Shown: positions 32,728 to 43,700, counted from the first letter of the stretch. The stretch: 64,000 nt of DNA from Proteromonas lacertae (GCA_002245135.1 NGBS01001163.1:297867-361866); one strand, 5' to 3'. Notes: generated by a model not told the origin, from the letters alone. Program-made: numbers and translations.

Positions 32728-33014
32728 TCATTTCCACAACATCTCCTTCTTTGTGGCAGAGTTGTTAATGGCATGTAGTTCAATAACCAGGTGATTAGCA
32801 GCTTTACTAAGTTGTCTTAATGAAGTGATGACCTTATCGATGAACTGAGATGTGAGGATGAAGTAGTTGTTATTATCCTACTGGATCTTGAGTTGATAAT
32901 GAAACGTTAGTAAATACTCCTTCTCCATCTTATTGAAGTTGTTCGTATCGATGGATCTTGATTTAGTGATGTACCTTAGAATACTCCTTCTGAGTCTTCC
33001 TCCATTATCATCTT
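32728..33014 (-). pseudogene. Decayed coding fragment of unknown origin
   Basis: Reading toward lower coordinates gives a coherent segment (NNFNKMEKEYLLTFHYQL, FIDKVITSLRQLSKAANHL, HAINNSATKKEM) that looks broken. Codons end in C or G (ATC, AAC, CTC, AAG) far more often than in neighbouring genes, suggesting foreign or mobile origin. No family is recognised. 33015-33315 holds nothing supportable. Confidence 0.45.
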
Positions 33015-33315
33015 GACAAGATTTTTACGCAGTTGGGAGATTTGCACCATTGGAAGATAAAAGGGTTTTATTAAAAACTAATTCGATAGTAGAGGGATAA
33101 AATAAAGGATATGCTGCCTATGGGAAAGCTGTAAAAGCGCATAAGGAAAATGCTCACAAATATCAAGACTTTAGAGGCTTTTGCAGACAAATAACCAGAG
33201 CTAAATGCAAAGCTAAATAACCGTAGTGTTAGTAACGGATGGATGGTTTCATACAAAAATTATACACTTTGGCAGTAACTGAAGTCTCAAATGAGAAATC
33301 AGAGACTATCTCAGT

Positions 33316-33818
33316 GTTGTGCGCCTTTTGTCATAGTTGGCCATTTGTCTCCCAGACACTGTTAAAACAAACTAAATGTATATTCTTACTTGTCTTGATG
33401 AAAAATTGTTACTTTTATATTTATTGTGTTATATGGCCTACCTCTGCATTATACTATTTTGTTAATATAAATAGTTTGAATATTTGCGCCGTTTGTCTTC
33501 TAGCAATTTTTGAAGCAAACTTAATGCATATTTAGCTAATACAGACTGAAATACATTAGCTGAAATGATTAGAATGTAATAATTATTAAATCTTTTTATA
33601 TAAAAAAAGAAATGTAAAAAATAGGCTTGAATGAGGCTTGATTCTATATTTTCTTTTTCTATTTTTATATGAACAAAAAAATATACTGCAGAGGTAGGTC
33701 ACATAACAAAGTAAGTATAAAGTAACAATTTTTCATCAAGACAAGTAAGAATATACATTTAGTTTGTTTTAAAAGTGTCTGCTAAACAAACACCCTACTC
33801 TAACAAACGGCGCAGAAC
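33316..33818. mobile_element. Foldback element with long inverted repeats
   Basis: Arms of about 110 bp, 33353-33463 and 33671-33781, are reverse complements at roughly 90% identity (shared run ACTAAATGTATATTCTTACT). Outer ends GTTGTGCGCC (33316) and GGCGCAGAAC (33809-33818) are also inverted and set off by GCGCC, rare in this AT-rich DNA. The interior includes TGCGCCGTTTGTC and AGGCTTGAATGAGGCTTGAT, the latter shared with R1/R2. It sits at the left edge of the glycan-enzyme cluster. Confidence 0.7.
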
Positions 33819-33878
33819 AAAACCAATTTATCTCCCAATCTTTACAACACTATAGTAAATAACATTTACAAAGTCAAT

Positions 33879-34656
33879 ATGAAGATTAATATGATTATAG
33901 CTACAGTTGTTTTCATTTTTTATTATTATAAAGAAATAGTTAATATGAAAAGATCAATAATACTAATAGCTGTAATTTCATGTAATAGATATATATATTT
34001 GAATAAGACATTATCTGCTTTTATGAAACATGTTTATAACTACGAAAAACATCTAACATACAATTTATTATTTATAGATCAAGGAACAATCGAAAGATAT
34101 GATGTAGTTGATAGATATAAAATAAAAAATGCTGTATTTATGAATCCAGTAGGTTATCCTGCTTCATTTAATTATATTTTTTCTTATATAAATACAAAAT
34201 ATACATTATTCTTAGAAGAGGACTGGGAAGTAGTTGAAAAAATTTGAGAAAAGAATAATTCATCCTTCATTCATTAAAGAATCAATAAATATACTTGATA
34301 AAGTAGATAATGTGTATGGACTACTTTTAAGAAATACAAGGGATATATCTGTGGGTTATTCCATAGTAGTTCATTCCAGTATGGGAATACATACTCTTTT
34401 TGTATTAAATCCACCTAAAAATAGAAACACATTCACAAATGGTGCTAGTATTTATAGATCATCTGATTTGAAAGAGTTAAACTACTATATCAATGAATGT
34501 AATGCTTCTCAATTTTTTAGATACAATAATTACAAACTAGGTTTCACTTATAAAGGCTTATTATGTGGAAGAAATAGTACAAATTGTCAGTATGTTATGA
34601 AACATATTGGTTATAAAAGTACAAATAGTGGAATTTGTAGAATTAGGTTATATTAA
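33879..34656 (+). pseudogene. Glycosyltransferase, GT2-like, one frame change
   Basis: An N-terminal signal anchor is followed by IILIAVISCNRYIYLNKTL, a GT-A-like start, FIDQGT and a metal-binding-like LEEDWEVV near residue 115. The frame then shifts once at an A-run near 34240 and continues uninterrupted to 34656 (IIHPSFIKESINIL, GASIYRSSD, HIGYKS). Both parts read as one protein, so this is either a recent pseudogene or an indel error in a homopolymer. It is the first gene of the cluster. Confidence 0.6.
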
Positions 34657-34767
34657 ATAATAATCTATTTTAGTTCTAAATTTCACTCTATAATATTCTT
34701 CTTTTTAGTTGTAATATAGGATTAAAATTATATTTTATGTTTATCAATTAATCAGTAAGTTTTAACT

Positions 34768-36519
34768 ATGAAATATAGAAGTGATATTCAAGGATTAAGG
34801 GGAATTGCAGTCATTTTAGTTTTGTTGTATCATGTTTATCCTACTATTTTTACTGGTGGTTTTATAGGTGTTGATATATTTTTTGTCTTATCAGGATATT
34901 TGATATGTATTTCAATTGAAAATAGAATAAAAACCCAAAAAGGTAAATATTTTTCCTCATTTTATGCTGGAAGAATAAGAAGATTATTACCTTCATCGTT
35001 TGCAACTATATGCATTGTAACTCTATATGTTTATTGGAATGATTGGGCATTCTTTTCTGTATATAAAATTGATGCTATTTCTTGTTTATTAGTCTATGCT
35101 AACTATCATTATTATTATAATAAAATAGATTACTTTTATTCTGGTTTAAAAGAGAGTCCACTTCTAAACTATTGGTCATTATCTATGGAAGAACAATTTT
35201 ATTTAATAGCTCCTTTTTTTATATGGAATTTAAATGATAATATAGTTGTATCTTACATATTAACTTCATTCATTTCATTTATTTTATGTATATACTATGG
35301 TTATGAAAATAGAATAAAGTGTTACTATTTTCTTTCCAGTCGTTGCTGGGAATTTTTATCTGGCTCTTTGATAAGACATTTTCAAACTAATATAACATTA
35401 CAATCTGACATATCGATTGTAATAATAATAATAATATCATTTTTATATAATAAAGAAATTATATATCCTACTTATAATGCTGTAATGCCTGTTATATTAA
35501 CTATAATAAATCTAATTTCTTCGTATGCTAAATCCATATCTAATTGTTATATATTAAATTTGGTAGGCAATATGTCATATTCTATCTATCTAATACATTT
35601 TCCTTTAAAGGTATATTCGCATTCTTTATTACATTACTTTATTAAAATGATAATATATGTTGTTATTTCATATAATTGTATTGAATTGCAGTTTTATAAA
35701 GGAATGTTTGTTGTATCTGATTGGTTGACTTATATTATTTCTTTATTCACTTTATTAATTATGTTAAAATTGATAAAGTATTTAAATATTAATACTCAGA
35801 TCAAATTAAAGAATATGAGACACTATTCTAGCTCAGAGTTGTTTAAAGATTTTAATAATATATTAAAGGATCATTGCCCTTTATTTAAATACAATAGAAT
35901 ATATAAATCATCAATTTTATTTATCGGAGATTCACATATAGCTCAATATATCATTTCATTTTTATCTAGCGAAATGAAACATATATATCATATAGTACAT
36001 TTAAATATACATAGATCTAGCTATAATGATATTTATAAAAGCAAAATATTGCAAATAATTAATAAATATTACTTTAACTTATGTATTATGGGAAGTTTTA
36101 TCGATAATAATAAATTAATTCATCAAATAACGAATATAGCAGTGTTGATATTAAAAGTGTGTAAGATTGTGTTATTATGTAATGATAATCCAAATAATTC
36201 TATAGATCCAAATTCTTGTTTTAATAATAATAAAACAGATTGTTATGGTATTATAAATTCTACATGTTTTATTCCTCAACAATTTTTGAAGCCTAATAGT
36301 TCTAGAATTGTGGTAGTAAAACTATGGGATGATAAAATAGTTTATAAATGTAAATGTAATTACTACTATAATCATAAACCAATATTTGCAGATCTACATC
36401 ATTTAAGTGTTGAATATTTGAAACAATTATCAAAAAGAATACAAACAATCATATCTAAATATATTACTTCTGATATTGATTATATATATAACAAAACATG
36501 TAAAATATACATTCTCTAA
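34768..36519 (+). CDS. OafA-type membrane O-acyltransferase with SGNH domain
   Basis: This 583-residue protein has an acyltransferase-3 domain of about ten membrane segments. Its motifs include DIQGLRGIAVILVLLYH (active-site His), GGFIGVDIFFVLSGYLI and RIRRLLP. An SGNH hydrolase-fold domain follows, with GDSH (387-390) and DLHH (542-545), which supply the Ser and Asp...His. Bacterial proteins of this layout acetylate peptidoglycan or O-antigen sugars; the membrane part carries acyl groups across and the SGNH part transfers them. Here it probably acetylates a secreted or surface glycan in the Golgi. It is intronless, with a truncated paralogue at 44926-46490. A bacterial-type architecture in this setting suggests ancient transfer. 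Confidence 0.88.
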   Translation: MKYRSDIQGLRGIAVILVLLYHVYPTIFTGGFIGVDIFFVLSGYLICISIENRIKTQKGKYFSSFYAGRIRRLLPSSFATICIVTLYVYWNDWAFFSVYKIDAISCLLVYANYHYYYNKIDYFYSGLKESPLLNYWSLSMEEQFYLIAPFFIWNLNDNIVVSYILTSFISFILCIYYGYENRIKCYYFLSSRCWEFLSGSLIRHFQTNITLQSDISIVIIIIISFLYNKEIIYPTYNAVMPVILTIINLISSYAKSISNCYILNLVGNMSYSIYLIHFPLKVYSHSLLHYFIKMIIYVVISYNCIELQFYKGMFVVSDWLTYIISLFTLLIMLKLIKYLNINTQIKLKNMRHYSSSELFKDFNNILKDHCPLFKYNRIYKSSILFIGDSHIAQYIISFLSSEMKHIYHIVHLNIHRSSYNDIYKSKILQIINKYYFNLCIMGSFIDNNKLIHQITNIAVLILKVCKIVLLCNDNPNNSIDPNSCFNNNKTDCYGIINSTCFIPQQFLKPNSSRIVVVKLWDDKIVYKCKCNYYYNHKPIFADLHHLSVEYLKQLSKRIQTIISKYITSDIDYIYNKTCKIYIL

Positions 36520-36579
36520 CTAATTATTTATTATTTAATATGAAATGTTTTTAAACATATAGTTGTATTTAGTTTAATA

Positions 36580-37608
36580 ATGATTATTATTTACGTTTTA
36601 AACATAATATTATTCTTTCAGATTACTTGTTTTCTAGTTTATATAAATAGTAACATAGTCTATTCTTTAAAATATTTCAATTTTAATAATGCTACAAACA
36701 TAAATGATTTTCGTAAGTGTTTAATTTTATCATTTGCTCTTCATTACAATTTTAGTAGTATGAAGAACTTTATATTATCCTTAAATAGGTCAAATTATAA
36801 TGGAGATGTAATTCTTTTTACTTATAAAATATCAAGATATTTGGATGAATTGCTAAATAAATATAACATTCATTCAATACAACTTAACCTAACATATCCA
36901 TTTTATCCATTTAATAATATTGAATATCCTATATCAAAAATTAATATTTATAATAATTTGTACTTTTATAAAGGCAAATCGTTTGTAACATACAGATATT
37001 ATTTATATAAATTATTTATTAAGTATTATGGTAATAAATATAATTATATTCTCCTCACTGATATTAGAGATGTAATTTTTCAATTAAATCCATTTAAGTG
37101 GAATATTAAGCAAGGAATTTATCTAGTTGAAGAACATCCAAGAAGAAAAATAAAATCTGACAAATCGAATTTGATATTTTTAAAACATTATAAACCAAAT
37201 ATATATCTTTATAATAGTACAATTATAAATGGTGGAGTATTATATGGTAGTTATCCAGAAATATATAATTTTCTGATTAATTTTTTATCATATATATGTC
37301 TATATAATTGTAATGGAAATGATCAAGGAGGAATTAATTCTTACATTCGAAGTACTATGACTTTTCATTATCCTATTTTCCTTCTAAATTCAACTCACAC
37401 TCCTGTAAAAACTTTAGCATTATGGCTATTTGATTCACAAGCATGTTGCATTCCTTTTCATAATATTATATTTAATAAAGATATGAGTATTCCTCACATA
37501 ATTCATCAGTATGACAGAGTAATAAAGGCAAGTAATTCTAACATACATTATAAAGCATTATTTAAATCATACATATTATATTACTCAGAATATAATTTCA
37601 GCATGTAA
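36580..37608 (+). CDS. Type II glycosyltransferase, DIRD type (paralogue 1)
   Basis: A 342-residue protein with an N-terminal membrane anchor. The GT-A-like core has CLILSFALHYN, GDVILFTY, and a metal-binding motif in LLTDIRDVIFQ (D161, D164), then GIYLVEEHP, INGGVLYGS, NDQGGINSY and the terminal IPHIIHQYDR. These motifs match nucleotide-sugar transferases seen in algae and protists without a settled donor. The gene at 38486-39469 shares nearly every motif, so the pair arose by local duplication with inversion. Confidence 0.75.
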   Translation: MIIIYVLNIILFFQITCFLVYINSNIVYSLKYFNFNNATNINDFRKCLILSFALHYNFSSMKNFILSLNRSNYNGDVILFTYKISRYLDELLNKYNIHSIQLNLTYPFYPFNNIEYPISKINIYNNLYFYKGKSFVTYRYYLYKLFIKYYGNKYNYILLTDIRDVIFQLNPFKWNIKQGIYLVEEHPRRKIKSDKSNLIFLKHYKPNIYLYNSTIINGGVLYGSYPEIYNFLINFLSYICLYNCNGNDQGGINSYIRSTMTFHYPIFLLNSTHTPVKTLALWLFDSQACCIPFHNIIFNKDMSIPHIIHQYDRVIKASNSNIHYKALFKSYILYYSEYNFSM

Positions 37609-37638
37609 TTTATTTTCCTTGACAATGTAGTAAATACT

Positions 37639-38550
37639 TTAAAATTTTAAAGGATGATAGAATTTATTAAATCTATTTTTGCATTGCATTAGATTTATCC
37701 AATTCATTTCTGTCAATGATTTTCCAGCAGATAATGGAGATCCAAGATACTTATTTGGAATAATTTCATAGGATAAGTTATAATAGAATATTAATTCAAT
37801 AGTACTTGATTCTGTCTGAGAATGATAATTATGTTGTAAATCAAATATAATTTTGGATAAATACAATTTAGACCACCTTTGAATAAACTCCCTATTTACA
37901 TATCCGTAATTATCATGAAATGTGTTTTTCCTTCGTTTTAAATAATTCTTTGTTGCACAATTATACCATACCCATTTAGGTGTAATTTTTCCCACACCTA
38001 TAGTAATTAGATCCTTCATGTTCTTTTTGTATTTCTGTATAAATTCATATAAATTACCTATATATCCTACATCTTGTTCAATAATCCATATGTAATTAAA
38101 CACTGTTTTTAGTTTTTTATGAAATGCAACTATTGATTCAGAATGAGAAATCCATGATAGTAATTTTGAAGATTTAAAAGTGCTACAATTTCCTTTCAAA
38201 TATAAAATATGTGGATAAATAGATAATATTTCTTTGAATGACACAACAATATTTACTATATTAAATTTAGATAAGAATGACATATTTAATCTATTCATTG
38301 ATAATAAAAAAAATGAATAATGATTTGGAAACATTTTTCTCCATTCCTTATATCTTAACATCTGTTTAGTTGTGGGTGAAAAAATTCTAATAATTATACA
38401 ATACTTATTACAGTTATATTTAGTTTGAAAATAATTACATATCATAAATAAAAATGATAGAGTATATATTATAAAGAACACATATTTAAATTTTATAATC
38501 ATTATATTTAAGTAAATAATTTGATAGTTTATCATACCCAATTCTATCAT
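37639..38550 (-). CDS. Putative type II glycosyltransferase (IEQDVGY type)
   Basis: This protein of about 287-303 residues has an N-terminal anchor; a start at 38502 (MIIKFKYVFFIIYTL) fits better than 38550. It contains CIIIRIFSPTTKQM, YIWIIEQDVGYIGN (an acidic metal-site-like motif), WYNCATKNYL, and YVNREFIQRWS. This pattern occurs in uncharacterised transferase-like proteins of protists and algae. The start overlaps the upstream gene's end on the same strand. Confidence 0.6.
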   Translation of the reverse strand: MIELGMINYQIIYLNIMIIKFKYVFFIIYTLSFLFMICNYFQTKYNCNKYCIIIRIFSPTTKQMLRYKEWRKMFPNHYSFFLLSMNRLNMSFLSKFNIVNIVVSFKEILSIYPHILYLKGNCSTFKSSKLLSWISHSESIVAFHKKLKTVFNYIWIIEQDVGYIGNLYEFIQKYKKNMKDLITIGVGKITPKWVWYNCATKNYLKRRKNTFHDNYGYVNREFIQRWSKLYLSKIIFDLQHNYHSQTESSTIELIFYYNLSYEIIPNKYLGSPLSAGKSLTEMNWINLMQCKNRFNKFYHPLKF

Positions 38551-39469
38551 ATTGATGAATAATTGACGGAATTGATTTATCTTTATTTATAAAGCAATTA
38601 TTTTTAGGTGGATAGAATAATTCTATATTTCTTTTATCTACATATTCAACATGAAAATGTAATGCTAAACCATATCCATTTCTAAAAATATAGATTGGAA
38701 TAGAATGAAAATAGTTATTATAAAAAAAGTAATTAAGTGTTCCTTGACTTGCAGTAATTGAATTATTTAAAAGTTTAATGTATAATTTATAAAAATTATA
38801 TATTTCATATTTAGTACCAAATGTAATTCCTGAATTGATTATAGGATTATTAGATATTTTTTTCCAATTTTTATACACGCTGATCCATTCTACCATTTTC
38901 TTTTGTTGTTTTATAGGATAATTTATAGCTTCTTCAAATAAATATACTCCTCTTTTTACATTAAAATCAAATGGGTTTGACTGAAAAATTACATCTCTGA
39001 TATCAATTATTGCATAATAGTCATAACAATCTATATATTTATCCATCCATATTTTAATAATAAAGTGTCTATAAACTGTAAATTTAAAGCTATGATAGCT
39101 TATCATATTTGCTTTGATATCTGATATGTTAAATACGTAGTTACTATTACTTAACAGAAATGGATAAACATGTGTAATAAAAAGAAATGTAACATTAAGC
39201 TGTTTCATTACATTAGAATTAATTAATGTTGAATTCTTTTCTACTAAAAGAATTATTGATCCTTTATATTTTGTTTTTATTAATGATGTCATAAAGTACT
39301 TTATTTTATTCCATCCATAATGATATGCTAAACTGAATATTACACACTTGCAGTTAATATTCTGTTTGACTCTTTCATATGAATATGAATTACAATTATA
39401 TATTATCCCTTTTAAAATGATACAATAAATTAAGAGTATATAAAATATAATATATACTTTTTTATTCAT
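38486..39469 (-). CDS. Type II glycosyltransferase, DIRD type (paralogue 2)
   Basis: A 327-residue protein with an N-terminal signal anchor and CVIFSLAYHYGW, GSIILLVEK, AIIDIRDVIFQSNPF (about 156-159), GVYLFEEA, INSGITFGT, and terminal IPSIIHQYDR. It is paralogous to 36580-37608 on the opposite strand. Extended conservation of both the acidic motif and the C-terminus suggests an active enzyme with the same fold and perhaps a different acceptor. Confidence 0.75.
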   Translation of the reverse strand: MNKKVYIIFYILLIYCIILKGIIYNCNSYSYERVKQNINCKCVIFSLAYHYGWNKIKYFMTSLIKTKYKGSIILLVEKNSTLINSNVMKQLNVTFLFITHVYPFLLSNSNYVFNISDIKANMISYHSFKFTVYRHFIIKIWMDKYIDCYDYYAIIDIRDVIFQSNPFDFNVKRGVYLFEEAINYPIKQQKKMVEWISVYKNWKKISNNPIINSGITFGTKYEIYNFYKLYIKLLNNSITASQGTLNYFFYNNYFHSIPIYIFRNGYGLALHFHVEYVDKRNIELFYPPKNNCFINKDKSIPSIIHQYDRIGYDKLSNYLLKYNDYKI

Positions 39470-39506
39470 TTAATACAACGATGCTGTTATTATGTTAAAG
39501 TCTTAT

Positions 39507-40844
39507 TCAATCACATAACTTATGAGACATGCTTACTTCACAACCTAAATCATTTTTGTAATCTGAAGTAGCATTTAATACCACATCAACTATATAATAT
39601 AAATTATAGCAAAAAGGAAAGTATATTAGTTTTTCTGCCCATATACCAATTCCATTATCTTTAGCCCAATCTCTTTCAACTAAAAATTTATTCATGAGAA
39701 ATGGATTCTTTGTTGATAATAATTTAAATATTCTTCCTTCAATATTTAAATTACTAGTATGTTGTGGTTTATACTTAATCCAATTTCTTTGGATATCAAT
39801 TGCTTTATTTATAAGGCTTTTAACTTCCTCAATATTTATTCCATGTATTCTTTTATATGATGGATAATAGAGAGAAATAAAATGCATGGATCCTTCTTCA
39901 ATATATTGTTCCATAAAAGATGGGCAACCTCTATATAAACCTCCTATATTAATTATGACTCCAGGATCTGATATAAATGGAAAATATAATAATCCTGTTC
40001 CAGGTCCAGATATATAAATGCTTGTGCAGCTTAATACTTGTAATTGTTGTATGAAATCTTTATATTTTCTCCAATCAACATATACTATCTTTAATCGTTT
40101 ATTATAAAATCTGATTATTGTGAAAAACATCTCTTTGTCTATTTTAGAAAACCTTTTATTATCAACTATTATTGCATATTTATTTTTGCATTCAGTAATA
40201 TTATATACATAATACATTCTTTTTCTCATCCACCATGTTGCTTTATATTCTTTACCTCCAGGTATTGAATAGTCTTTATTTGTACATCTTTGACATTGAT
40301 GAGCCAATCCTACCACTAAAGTATTTATTAAATACGATTTATTATACATATCAGTTTCATAAAGTAATTTATTCATAGAAAATTTTTCAAACACATTTGT
40401 TTGCCAATTATCTTTCCATTTATAATCGAACTTTGTTAATACTATATTAAAAGGATCCATTCTATAATTTAATTTTAGTAATGATAAATAAATCGAATAT
40501 AAATCATCCCACAATAAGTGACCTATATTATTAGAATTAAATAACCCCATATATGTAGTAATACCTTTAATATTACAATTATACTTTATTGTACTTCTGA
40601 TTAGTAAAGGCTTAAAACATATATTACTGCTTCTACTTCTAATTGCTACACATTTTACTTTGTTTTCATTTACATTTAATAAAATCCATTTACCTTTTAT
40701 ATAATATATGTTCTTGTATATACATGTCCTATTATAGTTTGATCCATAACATTTGACTGTGGAATTTATTTCTTGATTAATATTTATAATAACACAAAAT
40801 GTTAATAAAATAATCAAAATGAAATAACACCTAGAAACAGTCAT
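39507..40844 (-). CDS. GT61-family glycosyltransferase
   Basis: This 445-residue type II membrane protein shows the GT61 signature: NIGHLLWDDLYSIYLSLLKL (near 107), DWRKYKDFIQQLQVL, and GPGTGLLYFPFISDPGVIIN (about 280). GT61 includes EOGT and plant xylosyl/arabinosyl transferases, which act in the secretory pathway. The donor cannot be called. It is intact and intronless. Confidence 0.82.
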   Translation of the reverse strand: MTVSRCYFILIILLTFCVIININQEINSTVKCYGSNYNRTCIYKNIYYIKGKWILLNVNENKVKCVAIRSRSSNICFKPLLIRSTIKYNCNIKGITTYMGLFNSNNIGHLLWDDLYSIYLSLLKLNYRMDPFNIVLTKFDYKWKDNWQTNVFEKFSMNKLLYETDMYNKSYLINTLVVGLAHQCQRCTNKDYSIPGGKEYKATWWMRKRMYYVYNITECKNKYAIIVDNKRFSKIDKEMFFTIIRFYNKRLKIVYVDWRKYKDFIQQLQVLSCTSIYISGPGTGLLYFPFISDPGVIINIGGLYRGCPSFMEQYIEEGSMHFISLYYPSYKRIHGINIEEVKSLINKAIDIQRNWIKYKPQHTSNLNIEGRIFKLLSTKNPFLMNKFLVERDWAKDNGIGIWAEKLIYFPFCYNLYYIVDVVLNATSDYKNDLGCEVSMSHKLCD

Positions 40845-40884
40845 AATCTTTTATGTTATAACAAAGAATATTAGATAATATAAA

Positions 40885-41835
40885 TTATGTAATATTGAAA
40901 TGTAAAAATGCTATCTCTGATATTCTTAAAGCATGAATCATGAACACATTATTTGCATCAAATATAAATTTTGGAATATTTAAATATACCTTATAGTTAT
41001 AAGTAATGTAAGAATCAATAAATGTTAAACTAGCATTTCTTGCTAATCTTCCCAAAAAAATATCTTCAGGAAAGCCATTACTTAATTTACTAAATTCTTT
41101 ATCTATATTTTGCAATAGTTTATTTATTGATTTTGATAAAAAACTGTATGACATTCCGCTAGGATATCTTTTGTTTTTATCATTATAAAACCAAATATAA
41201 CCTAAAATAAAACCATTGCTTAATTCTTCCAAACTTTTTACTATTGACTTAAGTATATGAACATTTACAAAAGTGTCAGTATCTTGCTTGATAATTACAT
41301 CATACAAGTGCTTATATTTTTCAACCCATTTAAGAAAATTGTATGTAAGAAAATGTAATTTCAGATAGGTTGTATAAAAGTTAAACAAAACTATATCCTT
41401 ATACTTTCTCATTTCATCAAATAACATGCGGTTAAATATTTCATTGCAATCTAACCCTACAAAAAATAGTAATTGAATATTCTTATATATTTTATATATT
41501 TTTCTATACACATATCGATGATAGAAGAGAGATATATGGGAATGTATTGCTATCAAAAATTTTGATTTTCTTTTTCTAAAGTTGCTATATACTATTATTT
41601 TATGTTGCTTCTTTTTACAGACTAAATATTTAGAATATATTGTTTCTGAAGTATAATTTCTGCTGTTCTTTATTGGTTTATTAGCCTTATACGTCTTATT
41701 TATATAAAACAATTCTCTATTTAATTTTCTCTCAAATAGTAATTCACAATTAAATTCATTAATATTAATAGTAATAGATTTTATAAAATAAATAAAAATC
41801 AATAAAATAGAAATAGAATATAGAAATATATTCAC
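40885..41835 (-). CDS. GT31-family (beta-1,3-galactosyltransferase-like) enzyme
   Basis: A 316-residue type II membrane protein. The GT31 core has LFFVGLDC, DIVLFNFYTTYLKLHFLTY, the DxD motif in IIKQDTDTFVN (D185, D187), YPSGMSYSFLS, and EDIFLGRLA (E257). GT31 enzymes usually add Gal or GlcNAc in beta-1,3 linkage. It is intact and one of five GT31 genes in this cluster. Confidence 0.82.
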   Translation of the reverse strand: MNIFLYSISILLIFIYFIKSITININEFNCELLFERKLNRELFYINKTYKANKPIKNSRNYTSETIYSKYLVCKKKQHKIIVYSNFRKRKSKFLIAIHSHISLFYHRYVYRKIYKIYKNIQLLFFVGLDCNEIFNRMLFDEMRKYKDIVLFNFYTTYLKLHFLTYNFLKWVEKYKHLYDVIIKQDTDTFVNVHILKSIVKSLEELSNGFILGYIWFYNDKNKRYPSGMSYSFLSKSINKLLQNIDKEFSKLSNGFPEDIFLGRLARNASLTFIDSYITYNYKVYLNIPKFIFDANNVFMIHALRISEIAFLHFNIT

Positions 41836-41851
41836 TTTTATATAGTAAAAA

Positions 41852-42782
41852 ATGAGTATAATAAAATTAACAACAGTAAGAATTGGAATAATACTAATTG
41901 TATTTATTATTACTATAACAAATATAATACATAGAATAATTATTTATAAAGAAAACAATCAGATTAATTATATACGAATATCATAACCCTCCATATCCTC
42001 TTGAAAAATTAAGAATACCAGATCCAAGTATATTTAAATGTATATTGTCACCAACAAACATATATAATAATACTTTTTTCTTTATTTTTGTACCTACAGG
42101 GCCATATGATTTTAAATATAGAAATGCAATACGAAATACTTGGGGAAGAAATACAGATGAAGTATGTATATATTTTTTTATGGGAATTAACACAAATACA
42201 AATATTAATTATTTAGTTAATGAACTGCTATTATACAACGACATTATACAATTTGATTTTATCAACAGTTTCTTAAATCTATCATTATTAACATTACTTG
42301 CAATATCGTGGATTATAAATAATAATTTAAAATTTCATTACTATATTAAGATTGATAGAGATGTAGTTCCGAATATATATAATATTAAAATAATTCTATT
42401 AAATAAATATTACAACTTATCAGGTGTTTTTGGTTATAAAAAGCATAGATTTAAGATCAATAGAAACAATAATCAATCATCTTTTATACCTAAATTTTCT
42501 TTTTCAAAATTATACGGACCAGAATATGTCGTTGGAAGATTTACTATTATTGATTACTTGACATTAAGCAAAATTCAAAAAACTGCTAATAATTACAAGC
42601 CTATAGTATATAGAGAAGATGTTCATATAGGGATTTTATGTGATTTAATTAATATTAGTGTAATTAATATAGACAGAATAACAGAAAATAGAATATTAAA
42701 TTGTAAAGAATTTAAAAACTCATATAGTTCTCATTCATATAAACCAAGTGATATATATAAACTATTTAATAGCTGCTTTTGA
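41852..42782 (+). CDS. GT31-family enzyme, N-terminus uncertain
   Basis: The main frame (about 41970-42782) has FIFVPTGPYDFKYRNAIRNTWG, DIIQFDFINSFLNLSLLTL, the DxD-like KIDRDV, GPEYVVGRF, and REDVHIGIL, all GT31 signatures. A signal anchor is encoded from the ATG at 41852 (TTVRIGIILIVFIITITN) but in a different frame, so there is either a single-base indel near 41960 or a misread. If the anchor is lost, the enzyme would not reach the Golgi. Confidence 0.65.
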
Positions 42783-42789
42783 TTTATAA

Positions 42790-43700
42790 TGATAAATCAT
42801 TATCTATATGTTGAATTGTTTCTAATTCTATTATTTATAATATATATATTATTGTATAATAATCAAAATAAGTATAGAAATATTATTAGCACATGTGATT
42901 TATATATTTTACATAACTCTTCACAATACTGCACTTTATCAAATAGTGGATTTCAGTGATGTGTATATTAGAAAATATTTCTTTACTTCACTTATCAAAG
43001 TATATGACTCGAAATCGGATAAAGAATCAATTATTATTGATGTTGGTTCTAAACAAAGGAGATGTAACTAAGTTATTACATGATATGTTTACTCAAAATT
43101 TAGTAGTATCAATCGAACCTTTAAGTCTAAATTATAATTATCAACAAGAAATATTTAAAAACATTGCAAATATTGTGACTTACAATTATGGAATTTCAAA
43201 TAAAAAATATGAATCGAAGATATATACAGGAAAAAAAATAGGTTATATGTATGTTAAAGGAGAAAAAAATGATGAAAAATAGATTTCACAAAATGTAAAG
43301 TTTATTACTTTAGATTATTTCTTAATGAATAAATGTATAATTATTAATATAACATTAATAGTAAGAATGAATGCTAATATATTCTTTTTAAAAATAGATG
43401 TAGAAGGATATGAAGATGAAGTTCTTGAAGGAAGTCTATTGACTCTAAAAAATAGAAGAGTAAAATATATTTTCTTTGAATATCATGATAAATGGTGTAA
43501 AACTAAATTTAATTTTTATAAATAAGTACTTGGAAAACAATGGATTCAACTTATATTTAATAGGAAAAAATAAATCTGCAAGAATTACAGATGATTGTTA
43601 TGAAGTATTAGAAAAAGTCTTTCCTTTGCATATTTTTGGATGTAATACTTATTATGAACATTCCGATATACTAAATAGAGCATATAATAGTCAATTTTAG
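42790..43700 (+). pseudogene. FkbM-family methyltransferase, multiply disrupted
   Basis: Pieces in all three plus frames match one FkbM SAM-dependent methyltransferase: an anchor from 42790, IIIDVGS near 43025, NKGDVTKLLHDMF, LVVSIEPLSLNY, then FLKIDVEGYEDEVLEGS near 43390, and a C-terminal piece. At least three frame changes and one in-frame stop (43280) separate them, so it is a pseudogene. FkbM enzymes O-methylate sugars and other secondary products. Another truncated FkbM gene lies at 46431-47045. Confidence 0.7.
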
